Of a stretch of DNA of 64,000 nt, positions 1-8,999 are shown piece after piece. The position numbers were made by a program, and so were the translations under genes. The notes below the pieces were generated by a model. The model saw nothing but the letters and a program-made list of their open reading frames with translations. It searched no databases and was not told the origin of the DNA. Origin of the DNA: Macrococcoides caseolyticum (GTDB taxonomy: Bacteria > Bacillota > Bacilli > Staphylococcales > Staphylococcaceae); contig NZ_PPRM01000062.1 of NCBI RefSeq assembly GCF_002902665.1, positions 6,007 to 70,006 on the forward strand, read 5' to 3'. Numbering within the stretch: position 1 is the first letter of the stretch; each line of letters begins with the position of its first letter.

Positions 1-521
1 GAGCAGATACTCATGCGCTCAAGATAAGGTAATATCTGATCCTTTAGCAGAATATCGCCTGTGTGACTATGGATATCTAGCATGAAGTTCTCACTGAACA
101 TCACACATTTTGTATACACGGGTAGCTGCGTTGCAGTTTCAGGCATCACATTGATAACAGAATACTTCATACAATGCAGCTCTGAAATATCAGCGTGTGT
201 GGTATAGGTCGTGCTATTTATAAGCATACCGTCACCGTCAATATGATGTAAGCCGCTATAATCGTTGAACTTAAATAAGTGTACGGCAATATCAGTGATA
301 ATAATCAGGTTGATATAGATATTGTGATGCGTCTGATACTGCCATATGCATTCAAAGTGGGTATGGTCAATCTGATTCAAAAGCGCCATAAAGGCGTGCT
401 CAAGCTGATAACGTTTGTTCAGCTCATATAGCTGTGCGGCGCAGTGCGTATCGGATGTACGATGGACAAGCGATTCCAGTGCAGTTAATGTATGAGGTTT
501 GCTTAATGGTTTGACGTGCAT
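1..521 (-). CDS. NERD-like protein, 3' end outside window
   Basis: The reading frame is open from an ATG at 521 to the window edge, giving 173 codons with no stop. The start is set by an AAAGGAG Shine-Dalgarno sequence 7-8 bases upstream. Residues about 65-90 contain INLIIITD, then HLFKFNDYSG, which resemble the core of the nuclease-related domain (NERD), where an Asp-containing strand is followed by an ExK strand and a YSG turn. In this copy the expected Asp is Asn and the ExK position reads FKF, so catalysis is doubtful. The family assignment is my pattern match, not a search result. It is a single-gene unit transcribed away from ylaF's terminator, with its own promoter at 550-578. Function is unknown. 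Confidence 0.6.
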   Translation of the reverse strand, partial: MHVKPLSKPHTLTALESLVHRTSDTHCAAQLYELNKRYQLEHAFMALLNQIDHTHFECIWQYQTHHNIYINLIIITDIAVHLFKFNDYSGLHHIDGDGMLINSTTYTTHADISELHCMKYSVINVMPETATQLPVYTKCVMFSENFMLDIHSHTGDILLKDQILPYLERMSIC

Positions 522-549
522 ATCAGTGCTCCTTTACGTTGATGGTTTT

Positions 550-578
550 AATATAGCGATTCAATTGGAGATATTCAA
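550..578 (-). promoter_or_regulatory. SigA promoter of the NERD-like gene
   Basis: On the minus strand TTGAAT (573-578) and TATATT (550-555) are separated by exactly 17 bases. The predicted transcript start lies about 22 bases before the ATG at 521. The spacing and both hexamers fit a vegetative promoter. Confidence 0.6.
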
Positions 579-598
579 ATTGCTATTTTTAAAAAATT

Positions 599-634
599 GC
601 AAAAAAAAAACACTAAAATTTAAAAATTTTAGTG
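599..634 (-). terminator. Intrinsic terminator of ylaF
   Basis: The arms 611-620 and 625-634 (CACTAAAATT / AATTTTAGTG) form a perfect 10-bp stem. Read on the minus strand, the stem is followed by a run of ten or more T residues. It lies about 77 bases after the ylaF stop. The remaining bases between 522 and 710 hold the promoter of the leftmost gene and no further ORF. Confidence 0.75.
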
Positions 635-710
635 AGATTAATTAAAAATAGTATGAACGATAAAAAAATAGCGTCTCAAATTTAAAAAGCGGTAGATTGA
701 GAAGATTTTT

Positions 711-896
711 TTAAAGTTCACCATTTTCGCGGAACTTCTTCTTAAAGGTGAATCCTACGCCAAAAGTGGCGATAAATAATATCACTGCCATGCCCATAAG
801 TAATAAGCTACCTTCAGCAAGTCCAATGCTGAAGAGGATAAGCATCAGTACTGCGAAACATGCGAGTGCAAATTGTGTAATTGTACTTTTCTTCAT
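711..896 (-). CDS. ylaF: YlaF-like small membrane protein (DUF5325)
   Basis: This is a 61-residue protein with two hydrophobic segments (about residues 8-26 and 29-49) separated by a short glycine-containing turn, and a charged tail (FKKKFRENGEL). Length, topology and position next to typA match the DUF5325/YlaF family of Bacillales, whose function is not known. The start ATG has a GGAGT Shine-Dalgarno sequence about 9 bases upstream. It is divergent from typA and ends at a strong terminator, so it is monocistronic. Confidence 0.7.
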   Translation of the reverse strand: MKKSTITQFALACFAVLMLILFSIGLAEGSLLLMGMAVILFIATFGVGFTFKKKFRENGEL

Positions 897-954
897 ATAA
901 ATTTACTCCTTTTTGCTTTCTATAAATTCCATGATATATTAATATCGTATTATA

Positions 955-963
955 TGATATAAT
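955..963 (+). promoter_or_regulatory. Extended -10 promoter of typA
   Basis: TGATATAAT at 955-963 is a perfect extended -10 element (TGnTATAAT). No good -35 hexamer is present, which is typical for this promoter type. It lies about 50 bases before the typA start in a very AT-rich divergent region. Confidence 0.5.
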
Positions 964-1011
964 ATCACAGTTACATAAAAACTGTAAGTTGATTAAGAAG
1001 GGAAAGACCAC

Positions 1012-2856
1012 ATGACTAAATTAAGAGAAGATGTACGTAATATTGCAATTATAGCCCACGTCGACCATGGGAAAACGACTTTAGTAGATGAACTATTAAA
1101 GCAATCGGGAACATTCCGTGAAAACGAGCAGGTCGATGAACGTGCAATGGATTCAAATGATATCGAAAGAGAACGTGGTATCACGATTTTAGCAAAGAAT
1201 ACAGCAATAGACTATAAAGGAACGCGTATCAACATTCTGGATACACCGGGACACGCCGATTTCGGTGGAGAAGTGGAACGTATCATGAAAATGGTAGATG
1301 GTGTTATTCTTGTTGTTGATGCATACGAAGGAACAATGCCGCAGACGCGTTTCGTATTGAAGAAAGCGTTAGAACAAAACTTAAAGCCAGTTGTTGTAGT
1401 CAACAAGATTGATAAGCCTTCAGCACGTCCTGAAGAAGTCCTGGATGAAGTTTATGATTTATTCATTGAACTGGAAGCTAATGATGAGCAGCTTGATTTC
1501 CCTGTAGTGTATGCCTCAGCAATCAATGGAACTGCAAGTCTAGATGCAGCGACGCAAGATGAGAACATGCAGAGCTTATACGAAACAATTATCGATTACG
1601 TCCCTGCACCGGTTGATAACCGTGAAGAGGATCTACAGTTCCAGGTTGCCTTACTGGATTACAATGACTATGTTGGTCGTATTGGTATCGGTCGTGTATT
1701 CCGTGGAACGATGGAAGTGGGTCAGCAAGTATCATTGATCAAATTAGATGGTACAATCAAGAATTTCCGTGTGACGAAGATCTTCGGTTTCTTCGGATTA
1801 AAACGTGTTGAAATCCAAAAAGCATATGCAGGAGATCTAATCGCAGTCTCTGGTATGGAAGATATTAACGTAGGCGAAACTGTGGCGCCAGTTGACAATC
1901 CTGAAGCGTTACCTGTGCTGCGCATCGATGAGCCGACTTTACAGATGACATTCTCTGTAAATAACTCACCATTTGCAGGTAAGGAAGGGAAATTCGTTAC
2001 AGCGCGTAACATTCAAGACCGTCTTGAATCACAGCTTGAAACAGATGTATCATTACGCGTAGAATCTGTAGGACCAGACAGCTGGACTGTATCAGGTCGT
2101 GGGGAACTGCATTTATCCATCTTAATCGAGAATATGCGTCGTGAAGGCTTCGAACTTCAAGTATCAAAGCCTGAAGTTATCGTAAAGGAAATCGACGGTA
2201 AGAAATATGAACCGTATGAGCGTGTGCAGATCGATGTACCAGAAGAACATACAGGATCAGTTATAGAATCTCTTGGAGTACGTAAAGGTGAAATGGTAGA
2301 TATGGTTAATGGTGGAAACGGTCAGACACGTTTAATCTTTAACGTACCTGCACGTGGACTCATTGGATACCGTACTGAATTTATGTCGATGACACGTGGT
2401 TACGGTATACTTAACCATACCTTTGATGAATACCGTCCGTTGCTTAAAGGTCGTATCGGTGGCCGTCGTAATGGTGTCCTTGTATCTATCGATAAAGGGG
2501 TAGCAAGTACTTATGCCATCTTAGCGCTTGAAGACCGTGGTGTAAACTTCATGGAACCAGGGACAGAAGTGTATGAAGGTATGATCGTTGGTGAAAACTC
2601 ACGTGATAATGACTTGACGGTTAACATTACGAAAGTGAAAGCAGCGAACAACATTCGTTCTGCGACAAAAGAACAGACAACAACGATGAAGAAACCAAGA
2701 ATCTTAACACTTGAAGAAGCGTTAGAATACTTAAACGATGATGAGCTAGTGGAAGTTACACCAGAGTCTATTCGTCTAAGAAAGAAAACATTAGATAAAT
2801 CTCAACGTGAAAGAGAACAGAAGAAAGCGAAAGCTGCATTACAGGAAGAAGAATAG
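1012..2856 (+). CDS. typA: Ribosome-binding GTPase TypA/BipA
   Basis: TypA is a translational GTPase of the EF-G family that binds the 70S ribosome and is needed for ribosome assembly and growth under stress. The 614-residue length is typical. The G domain shows AHVDHGKTT (residues 15-23), [15 protein letters not shown] and NKID. Later residues form the EF-G-like domains II, III and V and the TypA-specific C-terminal domain. The start is supported by a GAAGGGAAAG region upstream. ylaH follows after 10 bases, so the two are probably co-transcribed. The same typA-ylaH pairing occurs in Bacillus and Staphylococcus. Confidence 0.95.
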   Translation: MTKLREDVRNIAIIAHVDHGKTTLVDELLKQSGTFRENEQVDERAMDSNDIERERGITILAKNTAIDYKGTRINILDTPGHADFGGEVERIMKMVDGVILVVDAYEGTMPQTRFVLKKALEQNLKPVVVVNKIDKPSARPEEVLDEVYDLFIELEANDEQLDFPVVYASAINGTASLDAATQDENMQSLYETIIDYVPAPVDNREEDLQFQVALLDYNDYVGRIGIGRVFRGTMEVGQQVSLIKLDGTIKNFRVTKIFGFFGLKRVEIQKAYAGDLIAVSGMEDINVGETVAPVDNPEALPVLRIDEPTLQMTFSVNNSPFAGKEGKFVTARNIQDRLESQLETDVSLRVESVGPDSWTVSGRGELHLSILIENMRREGFELQVSKPEVIVKEIDGKKYEPYERVQIDVPEEHTGSVIESLGVRKGEMVDMVNGGNGQTRLIFNVPARGLIGYRTEFMSMTRGYGILNHTFDEYRPLLKGRIGGRRNGVLVSIDKGVASTYAILALEDRGVNFMEPGTEVYEGMIVGENSRDNDLTVNITKVKAANNIRSATKEQTTTMKKPRILTLEEALEYLNDDELVEVTPESIRLRKKTLDKSQREREQKKAKAALQEEE

Positions 2857-2866
2857 GAGTGATTAA

Positions 2867-3211
2867 ATGAACTTTCTTATAGGGAACGTAAGCACGGATC
2901 CTGAACAAAGAATGTCATTTCTCGCAAAACTGTTTGCAGTAGATAAAAATCCAGAAGCGGGCATGTGGTATCTGCTTATCGCAATCTTTATCTTAAGTGC
3001 AATCGTCTATAACCTGGGCTTTGCACGTAAGTTAAAGCCATGGCAGAATGTAGTGATCTATATCATGCTATTTTTAGGGTGTATCATACTTAATTTCCTT
3101 GCGGTATTTCTACCGGTAGGGGAAAGCTTGATCATCGCAGCCATTGTTCTGGGATTATATCGCTATCGACTGCATAAAGAACGTAATCAGAAAATAGAAA
3201 ACAGAGATTAG
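2867..3211 (+). CDS. ylaH: YlaH-like membrane protein
   Basis: This 114-residue protein has a short soluble N-terminus that includes the segment AKLFAVDKNPEAG, then three hydrophobic segments at about residues 35-52, 64-85 and 87-103. The family (YlaH-like) is conserved next to typA in Bacillales and has no assigned biochemical role. A GGAGTG Shine-Dalgarno sequence precedes the ATG. It ends directly in a terminator whose stem begins inside the stop region. Confidence 0.75.
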   Translation: MNFLIGNVSTDPEQRMSFLAKLFAVDKNPEAGMWYLLIAIFILSAIVYNLGFARKLKPWQNVVIYIMLFLGCIILNFLAVFLPVGESLIIAAIVLGLYRYRLHKERNQKIENRD

Positions 3212-3235
3212 GTAGCAGCCTGATCTCTGTTTTTA
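3199..3235. terminator. Terminator between ylaH and the convergent unknown gene
   Basis: Arms 3199-3212 and 3219-3232 (AAACAGAGATTAGG / CCTGATCTCTGTTT) pair over 14 positions with one G-U. The plus strand continues with T residues, and the A-rich 5' flank gives a partial T run on the minus strand. It serves ylaH and probably the minus-strand gene that ends at 3239. Confidence 0.75.
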
Positions 3236-3238
3236 TGT

Positions 3239-3718
3239 CTATATAATTTCAATTCCCGTTACATGGGCAAGTTTTAGATTAAGTGTATCTTCAAGTAAAT
3301 AAGCATCGACCATACCATCGTCATATAGACGTTTACCATCTTTAGAAAACTGAACATAAAAATACGGTAATGCATCTAAGTGAATTTCAGCACTGTCAGT
3401 TTCGTTTGTCAGCCTTATACGAGTTGCATCCTCATGGGGTTCAGCGTTCGTAATAAATGGTTCAAGGTTCATTAAGAATGTCCCTTCAAGGAGCTGCTGC
3501 TTCTTATATTTCTTCTCTGAAACAAGTGTCGGAGGTTTTGAACCGCCTTCTAGTATCTCTCGATTCCATTCATAATTATCCTGAAATGAAATAGTATCAT
3601 CATCAAGTTTAATCGTATTCTTGATTGTATCCATCTCAACTTTACGATCATCAAAGATAAAAGTTGAAGGATCCAGTGTAATATTAAATTTTACTTTTCC
3701 CTTAATTTGAATTATCAT
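3239..3718 (-). CDS. Conserved-type hypothetical protein
   Basis: I do not recognise this gene. The frame extends up to 3739, but the ATG at 3718 is preceded by GAAAGGGTG at good distance, so I take it as the start; the product is then 159 residues beginning MIIQIKGKVKF. It is acidic, has no membrane segment or signal peptide, and alternates short hydrophobic and charged stretches in a way that suggests mostly beta structure. It is transcribed against typA-ylaH and shares their terminator, and stands alone between that unit and ylaN. Confidence 0.6.
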   Translation of the reverse strand: MIIQIKGKVKFNITLDPSTFIFDDRKVEMDTIKNTIKLDDDTISFQDNYEWNREILEGGSKPPTLVSEKKYKKQQLLEGTFLMNLEPFITNAEPHEDATRIRLTNETDSAEIHLDALPYFYVQFSKDGKRLYDDGMVDAYLLEDTLNLKLAHVTGIEII

Positions 3719-3835
3719 CGCATTCACCCTTTCAACCATATTATGATATACATTTGTCGATTAGTAAATGCTTGATTTTTAAAGGCGCGTGCTATAGAAT
3801 TTTAAAGTATAGAATATGAAATGAGGGAGTATGCT

Positions 3836-4111
3836 ATGCAGGGGAATAATGATTACAAACAAAAGGCATATGACCAGCTTAATCAAGATGCAGATAAGAT
3901 CCTGCAGCTGATTAAAGTTCAGATGGATAACTTAACGATGCCTCAATGTCCACTTTATGAGGAAGTTTTAGATACACAGATGTTCGGTTTAAGCCGTGAA
4001 GTTGATTTTGCAGTGAGAATAGGACTTGTGGACGCCGATGAAGGGAAAGCATTACTTGTGACGCTTGAGAAGGAATTATCTAAGCTACATGATGCCTTTA
4101 CCAATATTTAA
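3836..4111 (+). CDS. ylaN: YlaN family protein (UPF0358)
   Basis: This 91-residue protein is a helical UPF0358/YlaN family member. YlaN has been linked in Bacillus and S. aureus to iron homeostasis through interaction with the repressor Fur. I chose the ATG at 3836 because GAGGGAG lies 7 bases upstream; the in-frame ATG at 3821 overlaps that ribosome-binding site. Recognisable segments include [17 protein letters not shown] and [21 protein letters not shown] terminator hairpin starts on the last base of its stop codon, separating it from ftsW. Confidence 0.85.
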   Translation: MQGNNDYKQKAYDQLNQDADKILQLIKVQMDNLTMPQCPLYEEVLDTQMFGLSREVDFAVRIGLVDADEGKALLVTLEKELSKLHDAFTNI

Positions 4112-4141
4112 GTCTAAAGCACACGCTTTAGACTATTTTTT
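4111..4141 (+). terminator. Hairpin at the ylaN stop, before ftsW
   Basis: Arms 4111-4120 and 4125-4134 (AGTCTAAAGC / GCTTTAGACT) form a perfect 10-bp stem with an ACAC loop. One A and then six T follow. The ftsW start is only 18 bases downstream, so this hairpin sits between ylaN and the ftsW ribosome-binding site. Confidence 0.75.
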
Positions 4142-4158
4142 AGAAATGAGCGGATTTG

Positions 4159-5358
4159 ATGAACTACTTGAAAGAATTTTTTGATTATGTTAAGCACAAT
4201 ACTAAATATGTGGATTTTCCGTTGCTGATTACATATGTTGTACTTGCGCTTACAGGGCTTGTGATGATCTACAGTGCGAGCATGGTTGCGGCGACAAGAG
4301 GGACACTGACGGGTGGTGTGCCTGTAAATGCAAACTATTTCTATGTTAGACAGTTGTTTGCAATTATCCTTAGCTTCGGTATCGTTTTTGTAATGACTTA
4401 TTTTATGTCGATTAATCTGTTGTACAACAAGAAATTACAGCAGTTTGCAATCTTTGGCGTCATGGCGCTGCTTATCCTCACTCGAATTTTCGGACGTGAG
4501 GTCAATGGTGCGAAGAGCTGGCTGAACTTAGGGTTTATGCAGCTACAGACTTCTGAGCTGCTGAAGATTGTGGTGATTATCTACCTGGCATATATTTATA
4601 ATAAGAAACGTAACCTTGATAAGCTGAGTACGGATATCATTGCACCACTTATTCTTGTAGGACTTTGTTCTGGCCTAGTGCTGATGCAGAATGATTTCGG
4701 TTCCACAGCACTGATCCTGATGATCGTTGGCAGCATCTTCCTGTATTCAGGTATTGCTATTAAGACAGTACTGAAGATGGGGGCATTAGTCGCTGTGAGC
4801 CTAGTGACCGTCACATTATTTTCTCTAGGTACTGGCCTTACTAACTTTCTCGGTGCCCATCAGAAACAACGCTTTGAAGTACTCGCAAATCCTTTTAAAG
4901 ATGAAAGCGGCGCTGGATACCACCTATCCAACTCACTGCTTGCTATCGGTAATGGTGGATTCTTCGGTAAAGGATTAGGTAACGGTGTGATGAAGCTTGG
5001 GTATCTGCCTGAGCCGCATACCGATTTCATCTTTGCCGTGATTGCTGAAGAACTAGGGCTGCTCGGTGTGATCGTCATCATCAGTCTGCTCTTTTATATT
5101 GTGTTTAAAGGGTTTGTCTATGCAGCAAGCGCGCGTACAATGTTTCATAAGCTGATCTGTGTCGGCGTATCCAGCTATATCGGGATACAGACATTTATTA
5201 ACCTCGGAGGGATCTCCGGATTAATTCCTTTAACTGGAGTGCCGTTACCATTTTTAAGTTATGGTGGATCGAGTTTGATGAGTTTATCTATTGCAATCGG
5301 ATTACTGCTTATGACATCGAAGGATATTAAGCGAGATAATGAACGAAGAAAAGTATAG
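4159..5358 (+). CDS. ftsW: Peptidoglycan glycosyltransferase FtsW
   Basis: FtsW is the SEDS-family polymerase that makes septal glycan from lipid II together with a class B PBP (here PBP1, at 28.6 kb). The protein has 399 residues and about ten membrane segments. The large external loop contains YLPEPHTDFIFAVIAEELG, including the essential Asp of SEDS proteins, and LPFLSYGGSS follows near the C-terminus. Its position between ylaN and pyc is that of staphylococcal ftsW rather than rodA. A TTG at 4156 directly precedes the ATG; I prefer ATG 4159 with GAGCGG upstream. No room exists for a promoter between the preceding hairpin and the start. Confidence 0.9.
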   Translation: MNYLKEFFDYVKHNTKYVDFPLLITYVVLALTGLVMIYSASMVAATRGTLTGGVPVNANYFYVRQLFAIILSFGIVFVMTYFMSINLLYNKKLQQFAIFGVMALLILTRIFGREVNGAKSWLNLGFMQLQTSELLKIVVIIYLAYIYNKKRNLDKLSTDIIAPLILVGLCSGLVLMQNDFGSTALILMIVGSIFLYSGIAIKTVLKMGALVAVSLVTVTLFSLGTGLTNFLGAHQKQRFEVLANPFKDESGAGYHLSNSLLAIGNGGFFGKGLGNGVMKLGYLPEPHTDFIFAVIAEELGLLGVIVIISLLFYIVFKGFVYAASARTMFHKLICVGVSSYIGIQTFINLGGISGLIPLTGVPLPFLSYGGSSLMSLSIAIGLLLMTSKDIKRDNERRKV

Positions 5359-5411
5359 AAATACATTAGAGACTGGATGATTAATGCCTTTCTCTTTTTT
5401 TATACAACCAT

Positions 5412-5427
5412 GTGAAAACGGTAACAA
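5412..5427 (+). promoter_or_regulatory. cre-like CcpA site upstream of pyc
   Basis: GTGAAAACGGTAACAA matches the catabolite-responsive element consensus WTGNAARCGNWWWCAW at every position except the first. It lies about 95 bases before the pyc start in the 161-bp ftsW-pyc gap. Two TATAAT hexamers (5478-5483, 5483-5488) stand between it and the gene, without a convincing -35. Binding by CcpA is inferred. Confidence 0.5.
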
Positions 5428-5519
5428 TATGACGAGTTCGTGTCAATTATGGCTAAAAGCAGAATGTTCTTAACATTTATAATATAATATAAAAGAAATG
5501 AAATGATTGGAGGCTGTAT

Positions 5520-8500
5520 ATGAAAACGATTAAGAAATTACTTGTTGCTAACCGTGGTGAGATTGCAATACGTATTTTTAGGGCTGCTACAGAACTACAT
5601 ATTCCCACTGTCGCAATCTATTCTAAAGAAGATAAAGGTGCGCTTCACCGATATAAGGCTGATGAGGCTTATCTCATTGAAGGCGCAAGTCCATCTGATT
5701 GCTATCTTGACATCGAAGCGATTATAGAGACTGCAAAATCATGTGGTGCAAATGCAATTCACCCAGGGTATGGTTTCTTAAGTGAAAATCAGCAGTTTGC
5801 AGTGCGCTGTGCACAAGAGGATATCATTTTCATCGGTCCGGAGATCCGTCACCTTGATATGTTTGGTGACAAGATAAAAGCACGTAATACAGCAATCCAG
5901 GCTGGACTTCCGGTGATACCTGGAACAGAGGATGCAATTAAAGGTTTAGATGAAGCGGTGCAGTTTGCACATGATAAGTATCCGGTTATGATAAAAGCAC
6001 TGTCTGGTGGCGGTGGAAAGGGCATGCGTATCGTGCGCAATGCTGAAGAACTGGAAGAAGCCATTTCACGTGCGCAATCAGAGGCAATGAAATCCTTTGG
6101 AAGCAGTGAAATTTATATTGAACAGTATATAGATGCGCCAAAGCATATTGAAGTTCAGATTATTGGAGATAAGTTCGGCAATATTGTTCATCTCTTTGAA
6201 CGAGATTGTTCAGTACAACGTCGACACCAGAAAGTAGTTGAAGTTGCACCATCAGTCGGATTAAGTGATACCGTAAGAATGAACATCTGTAATGCTGCGG
6301 TTGATCTGATGCAGCAGATTTCATATGTCAACGCCGGAACGGTAGAATTTTTAGTTCAGGGAGAGGATTTTTATTTTATAGAAGTAAACCCGCGTGTTCA
6401 AGTAGAACATACGATTACAGAGATGGTCACAGGAATAGATATCGTTAAGGCACAACTACTGATAGCTGATGGAGCACAGCTAAGTGACGAACGTATTGCA
6501 ATTCCGCAGCAGCACGAAATCGTAACACATGGCTATGCGATTCAATGTCGAATTACGACAGAAGATCCTGCTAATAACTTTTTACCGGATACAGGTCGTA
6601 TCACAGCGTATCGCTCAAGTGGCGGATTTGGTGTGCGCCTTGACGCAGGCGATGGCTTCCAGGGCGCTGAAATCTCTCCTTACTATGATTCACTGCTCGT
6701 TAAATTATCTACGCATGCCCTTACTTTCAAGCAGGCTGAAGAAAAGATGGTACGTTCATTAAAAGAAATGAGGATCCGTGGTATTAAGACGAACTTGCAG
6801 TTTCTTCTGAATGTAGTTCAGCACCCTGTGTTTACTGCAGGTAATTACAATACGCGTTTTCTCGAACTTTATCCTGAATTATTTGACATAGAAGCCCCTA
6901 AAGATAGAGGGACGAAGACGTTAGCATATATCGCCGACATTACAGTGAACGGTTTTCCTGGCATTAATAAGACCGAGAAACCTGACTTTGAACTTCCGCT
7001 TACCAGGACCTTTAAAACCACTGGTTTATCTGGAACGAAGCAGCTGCTGGACGAACATGGGCCATCTTATGTCAGCGACTGGATCAAAGCGCAGCACGAA
7101 GTACTGATTACTGATACAACATTTCGAGATGCGCATCAGTCATTGCTGGCGACGCGTGTACGTACAAAAGATATGCTTGCGATCGCATCACAGACCAACC
7201 ATCATCTAATTGATAGCTTCTCATTAGAAATGTGGGGCGGTGCAACATTTGATGTAGCATATAACTTTCTGAAAGAAGATCCGTGGGAGAGGCTCACAAA
7301 GTTACGAACAGCTGTACCAAACATATTATTTCAGATGCTCTTAAGAGCATCTAATGCTGTCGGCTATAAGAACTATCCAGATAACGTTGTACAGCAGTTC
7401 ATCCGAACTGCAAGTGATAATGGCATCGATGTCTTTAGAATATTTGATTCGCTTAACTGGCTCGATCAGATGAAAGTAGCCAATGAAGCGGTACTGAACG
7501 CGGGTAAAATTTCTGAAGGGACCATCTGTTATACCGGCGATATATTAAATCCAAAGCGTTCAGATGTCTATACGCTGGACTATTATTTAAAGATGGCTAA
7601 AGCAATGGAACAAGAAGGGTTCCATATCCTGGCAATAAAAGATATGGCTGGCCTGTTGAAACCTGAAGCAGCTTATATATTAATTCAGGCATTAAAAGCA
7701 GAAGTATCACTGCCAATTCATCTGCATACGCATGATACGAGTGGCAATGGTATCATGACGTATAATAGAGCCATTGATGCAGGAGTTGATATTATTGATA
7801 CTGCGATTTCCAGTATGAGTGGATTGACGAGTCAGCCTTCGTTGAATAGTCTCTATTACAGTTTAGAAGGAAAAGAGAGACAGCTCAGTGCAGATATAGA
7901 GGGACTTGAAGCACTATCGCACTACTGGTCAGTGGTGCGCAAGTTCTATCATAACTTTGAAAGTGATATACAGTCGCCAAACACTGAAATATATCAGCAT
8001 GAAATGCCCGGAGGACAATATTCAAATATTGAACAGCAAGCGAAAAGTTTAGGTCTTGGCGACCAGTTCGAAGCGGTTAAAGATATGTATAAAAGAGTAA
8101 ATATAATGTTCGGTGATATTGTTAAAGTCACGCCATCATCCAAAGTCGTCGGGGACATGGCATTATACATGGTGCAGAACAACCTTGATGAACAGACAGT
8201 TATAGAACGAGGAGAAAATCTCGATTTCCCGGATTCTGTCGTATCCTTCTTTAAAGGAGAGATTGGACAACCGGCAAATGGCTTCCCAAAAAGACTGCAG
8301 GACGTCGTATTAAAGGGAAAAGCGCCGCTTACTGTCCGACCTGGCGAAGCGTTAGCACATGTAGATTTCAATGAACTGCAGCAGACGCTTACAGAACGTT
8401 TTCAAGCGGTCAATGAGGAAGATGTCCTCAGTTATGCATTGTATCCGAAAGTATTTGAAGTATATAAAGAGACAGAAGCACGATATGGCAACATTTCATT

Positions 8501-8942
8501 GCTCGACACACCTACATTCTTCTATGGCATGCGCAAAAACGAAACCGTAGAAATAGAGATCGATGCCGGCAAAACGCTGATCGTGAAACTGCTGAGTATC
8601 GGACATGTGCATGAAGATGGATATCGTACATTATATTTTGAACTTAACGGGATGCCAAGGCAAGTGCGTGTGAAGGATAATGCAGCTGAAGTAAGTGTCA
8701 ATACATTACTTAAAGCAGATGCTAAGAATAGCAAGCATATTGGAGCGCAGATGCCGGGAACCGTCGGAGAAATTAAAGTGACAGCAGGAGCACACGTTCG
8801 TGCGGGTGAAACATTGATGATCACTGAAGCGATGAAGATGGAGACGAGTGTGCAGGCACCTGTAGATGCAGTGGTGAAACATATCCATGTAACAACAGGA
8901 ACGGCTATCCAGACAGGCGATTTGTTAGTCGAGTTTGAATAA
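5520..8942 (+). CDS. pyc: Pyruvate carboxylase
   Basis: This enzyme carboxylates pyruvate to oxaloacetate using ATP, bicarbonate and biotin, feeding the TCA cycle and aspartate (thus the pyr pathway). Its 1140 residues follow the single-chain order: biotin carboxylase (1 to about 450, with the glycine-rich ALSGGGGKGMR loop), carboxyltransferase (from about residue 527, DTTFRDAHQS), and a C-terminal biotinyl domain with TEAMKMET, biotinylated on Lys1106. An AGGC-type Shine-Dalgarno (TTGGAGG) precedes the ATG. It is monocistronic, with a terminator directly after the stop and a cre-like site upstream. Confidence 0.97.
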   Translation: MKTIKKLLVANRGEIAIRIFRAATELHIPTVAIYSKEDKGALHRYKADEAYLIEGASPSDCYLDIEAIIETAKSCGANAIHPGYGFLSENQQFAVRCAQEDIIFIGPEIRHLDMFGDKIKARNTAIQAGLPVIPGTEDAIKGLDEAVQFAHDKYPVMIKALSGGGGKGMRIVRNAEELEEAISRAQSEAMKSFGSSEIYIEQYIDAPKHIEVQIIGDKFGNIVHLFERDCSVQRRHQKVVEVAPSVGLSDTVRMNICNAAVDLMQQISYVNAGTVEFLVQGEDFYFIEVNPRVQVEHTITEMVTGIDIVKAQLLIADGAQLSDERIAIPQQHEIVTHGYAIQCRITTEDPANNFLPDTGRITAYRSSGGFGVRLDAGDGFQGAEISPYYDSLLVKLSTHALTFKQAEEKMVRSLKEMRIRGIKTNLQFLLNVVQHPVFTAGNYNTRFLELYPELFDIEAPKDRGTKTLAYIADITVNGFPGINKTEKPDFELPLTRTFKTTGLSGTKQLLDEHGPSYVSDWIKAQHEVLITDTTFRDAHQSLLATRVRTKDMLAIASQTNHHLIDSFSLEMWGGATFDVAYNFLKEDPWERLTKLRTAVPNILFQMLLRASNAVGYKNYPDNVVQQFIRTASDNGIDVFRIFDSLNWLDQMKVANEAVLNAGKISEGTICYTGDILNPKRSDVYTLDYYLKMAKAMEQEGFHILAIKDMAGLLKPEAAYILIQALKAEVSLPIHLHTHDTSGNGIMTYNRAIDAGVDIIDTAISSMSGLTSQPSLNSLYYSLEGKERQLSADIEGLEALSHYWSVVRKFYHNFESDIQSPNTEIYQHEMPGGQYSNIEQQAKSLGLGDQFEAVKDMYKRVNIMFGDIVKVTPSSKVVGDMALYMVQNNLDEQTVIERGENLDFPDSVVSFFKGEIGQPANGFPKRLQDVVLKGKAPLTVRPGEALAHVDFNELQQTLTERFQAVNEEDVLSYALYPKVFEVYKETEARYGNISLLDTPTFFYGMRKNETVEIEIDAGKTLIVKLLSIGHVHEDGYRTLYFELNGMPRQVRVKDNAAEVSVNTLLKADAKNSKHIGAQMPGTVGEIKVTAGAHVRAGETLMITEAMKMETSVQAPVDAVVKHIHVTTGTAIQTGDLLVEFE

Positions 8943-8945
8943 AAT

Positions 8946-8986
8946 AAACAAGCGTTGGCAATAATTACATTGCCAACGCTTGTTTT
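8946..8986. terminator. Bidirectional terminator between pyc and ctaA
   Basis: Arms 8946-8962 and 8969-8985 (AAACAAGCGTTGGCAAT and its exact complement) form a 17-bp perfect stem. A/T-rich ends give a U tract in both directions, serving the convergent pyc and ctaA genes. Confidence 0.85.
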
Positions 8987-8999
8987 TATGTGAAATCAT

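Noticed and set aside
541-590. Imperfect plus-strand hairpin upstream of the leftmost gene
   Set aside because: The pairing is explained by AT-rich repeats overlapping the minus-strand promoter, and no gene on the plus strand would use it.
814-1011. Minus-strand ORF of 65 codons overlapping ylaF and the typA promoter region
   Set aside because: It lies antisense or out of frame to better-supported features, has no family resemblance and no plausible Shine-Dalgarno.
5359-5405. Weak terminator after ftsW (AGAG ... CTCT followed by T residues)
   Set aside because: The stem is only four or five pairs with mismatches, although the following T run makes some termination possible.
7994-8371. 125-codon minus-strand ORF inside pyc
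   Set aside because: It is a shadow of the pyruvate carboxylase frame; composition is Ser/Cys-rich as expected for an antisense translation.
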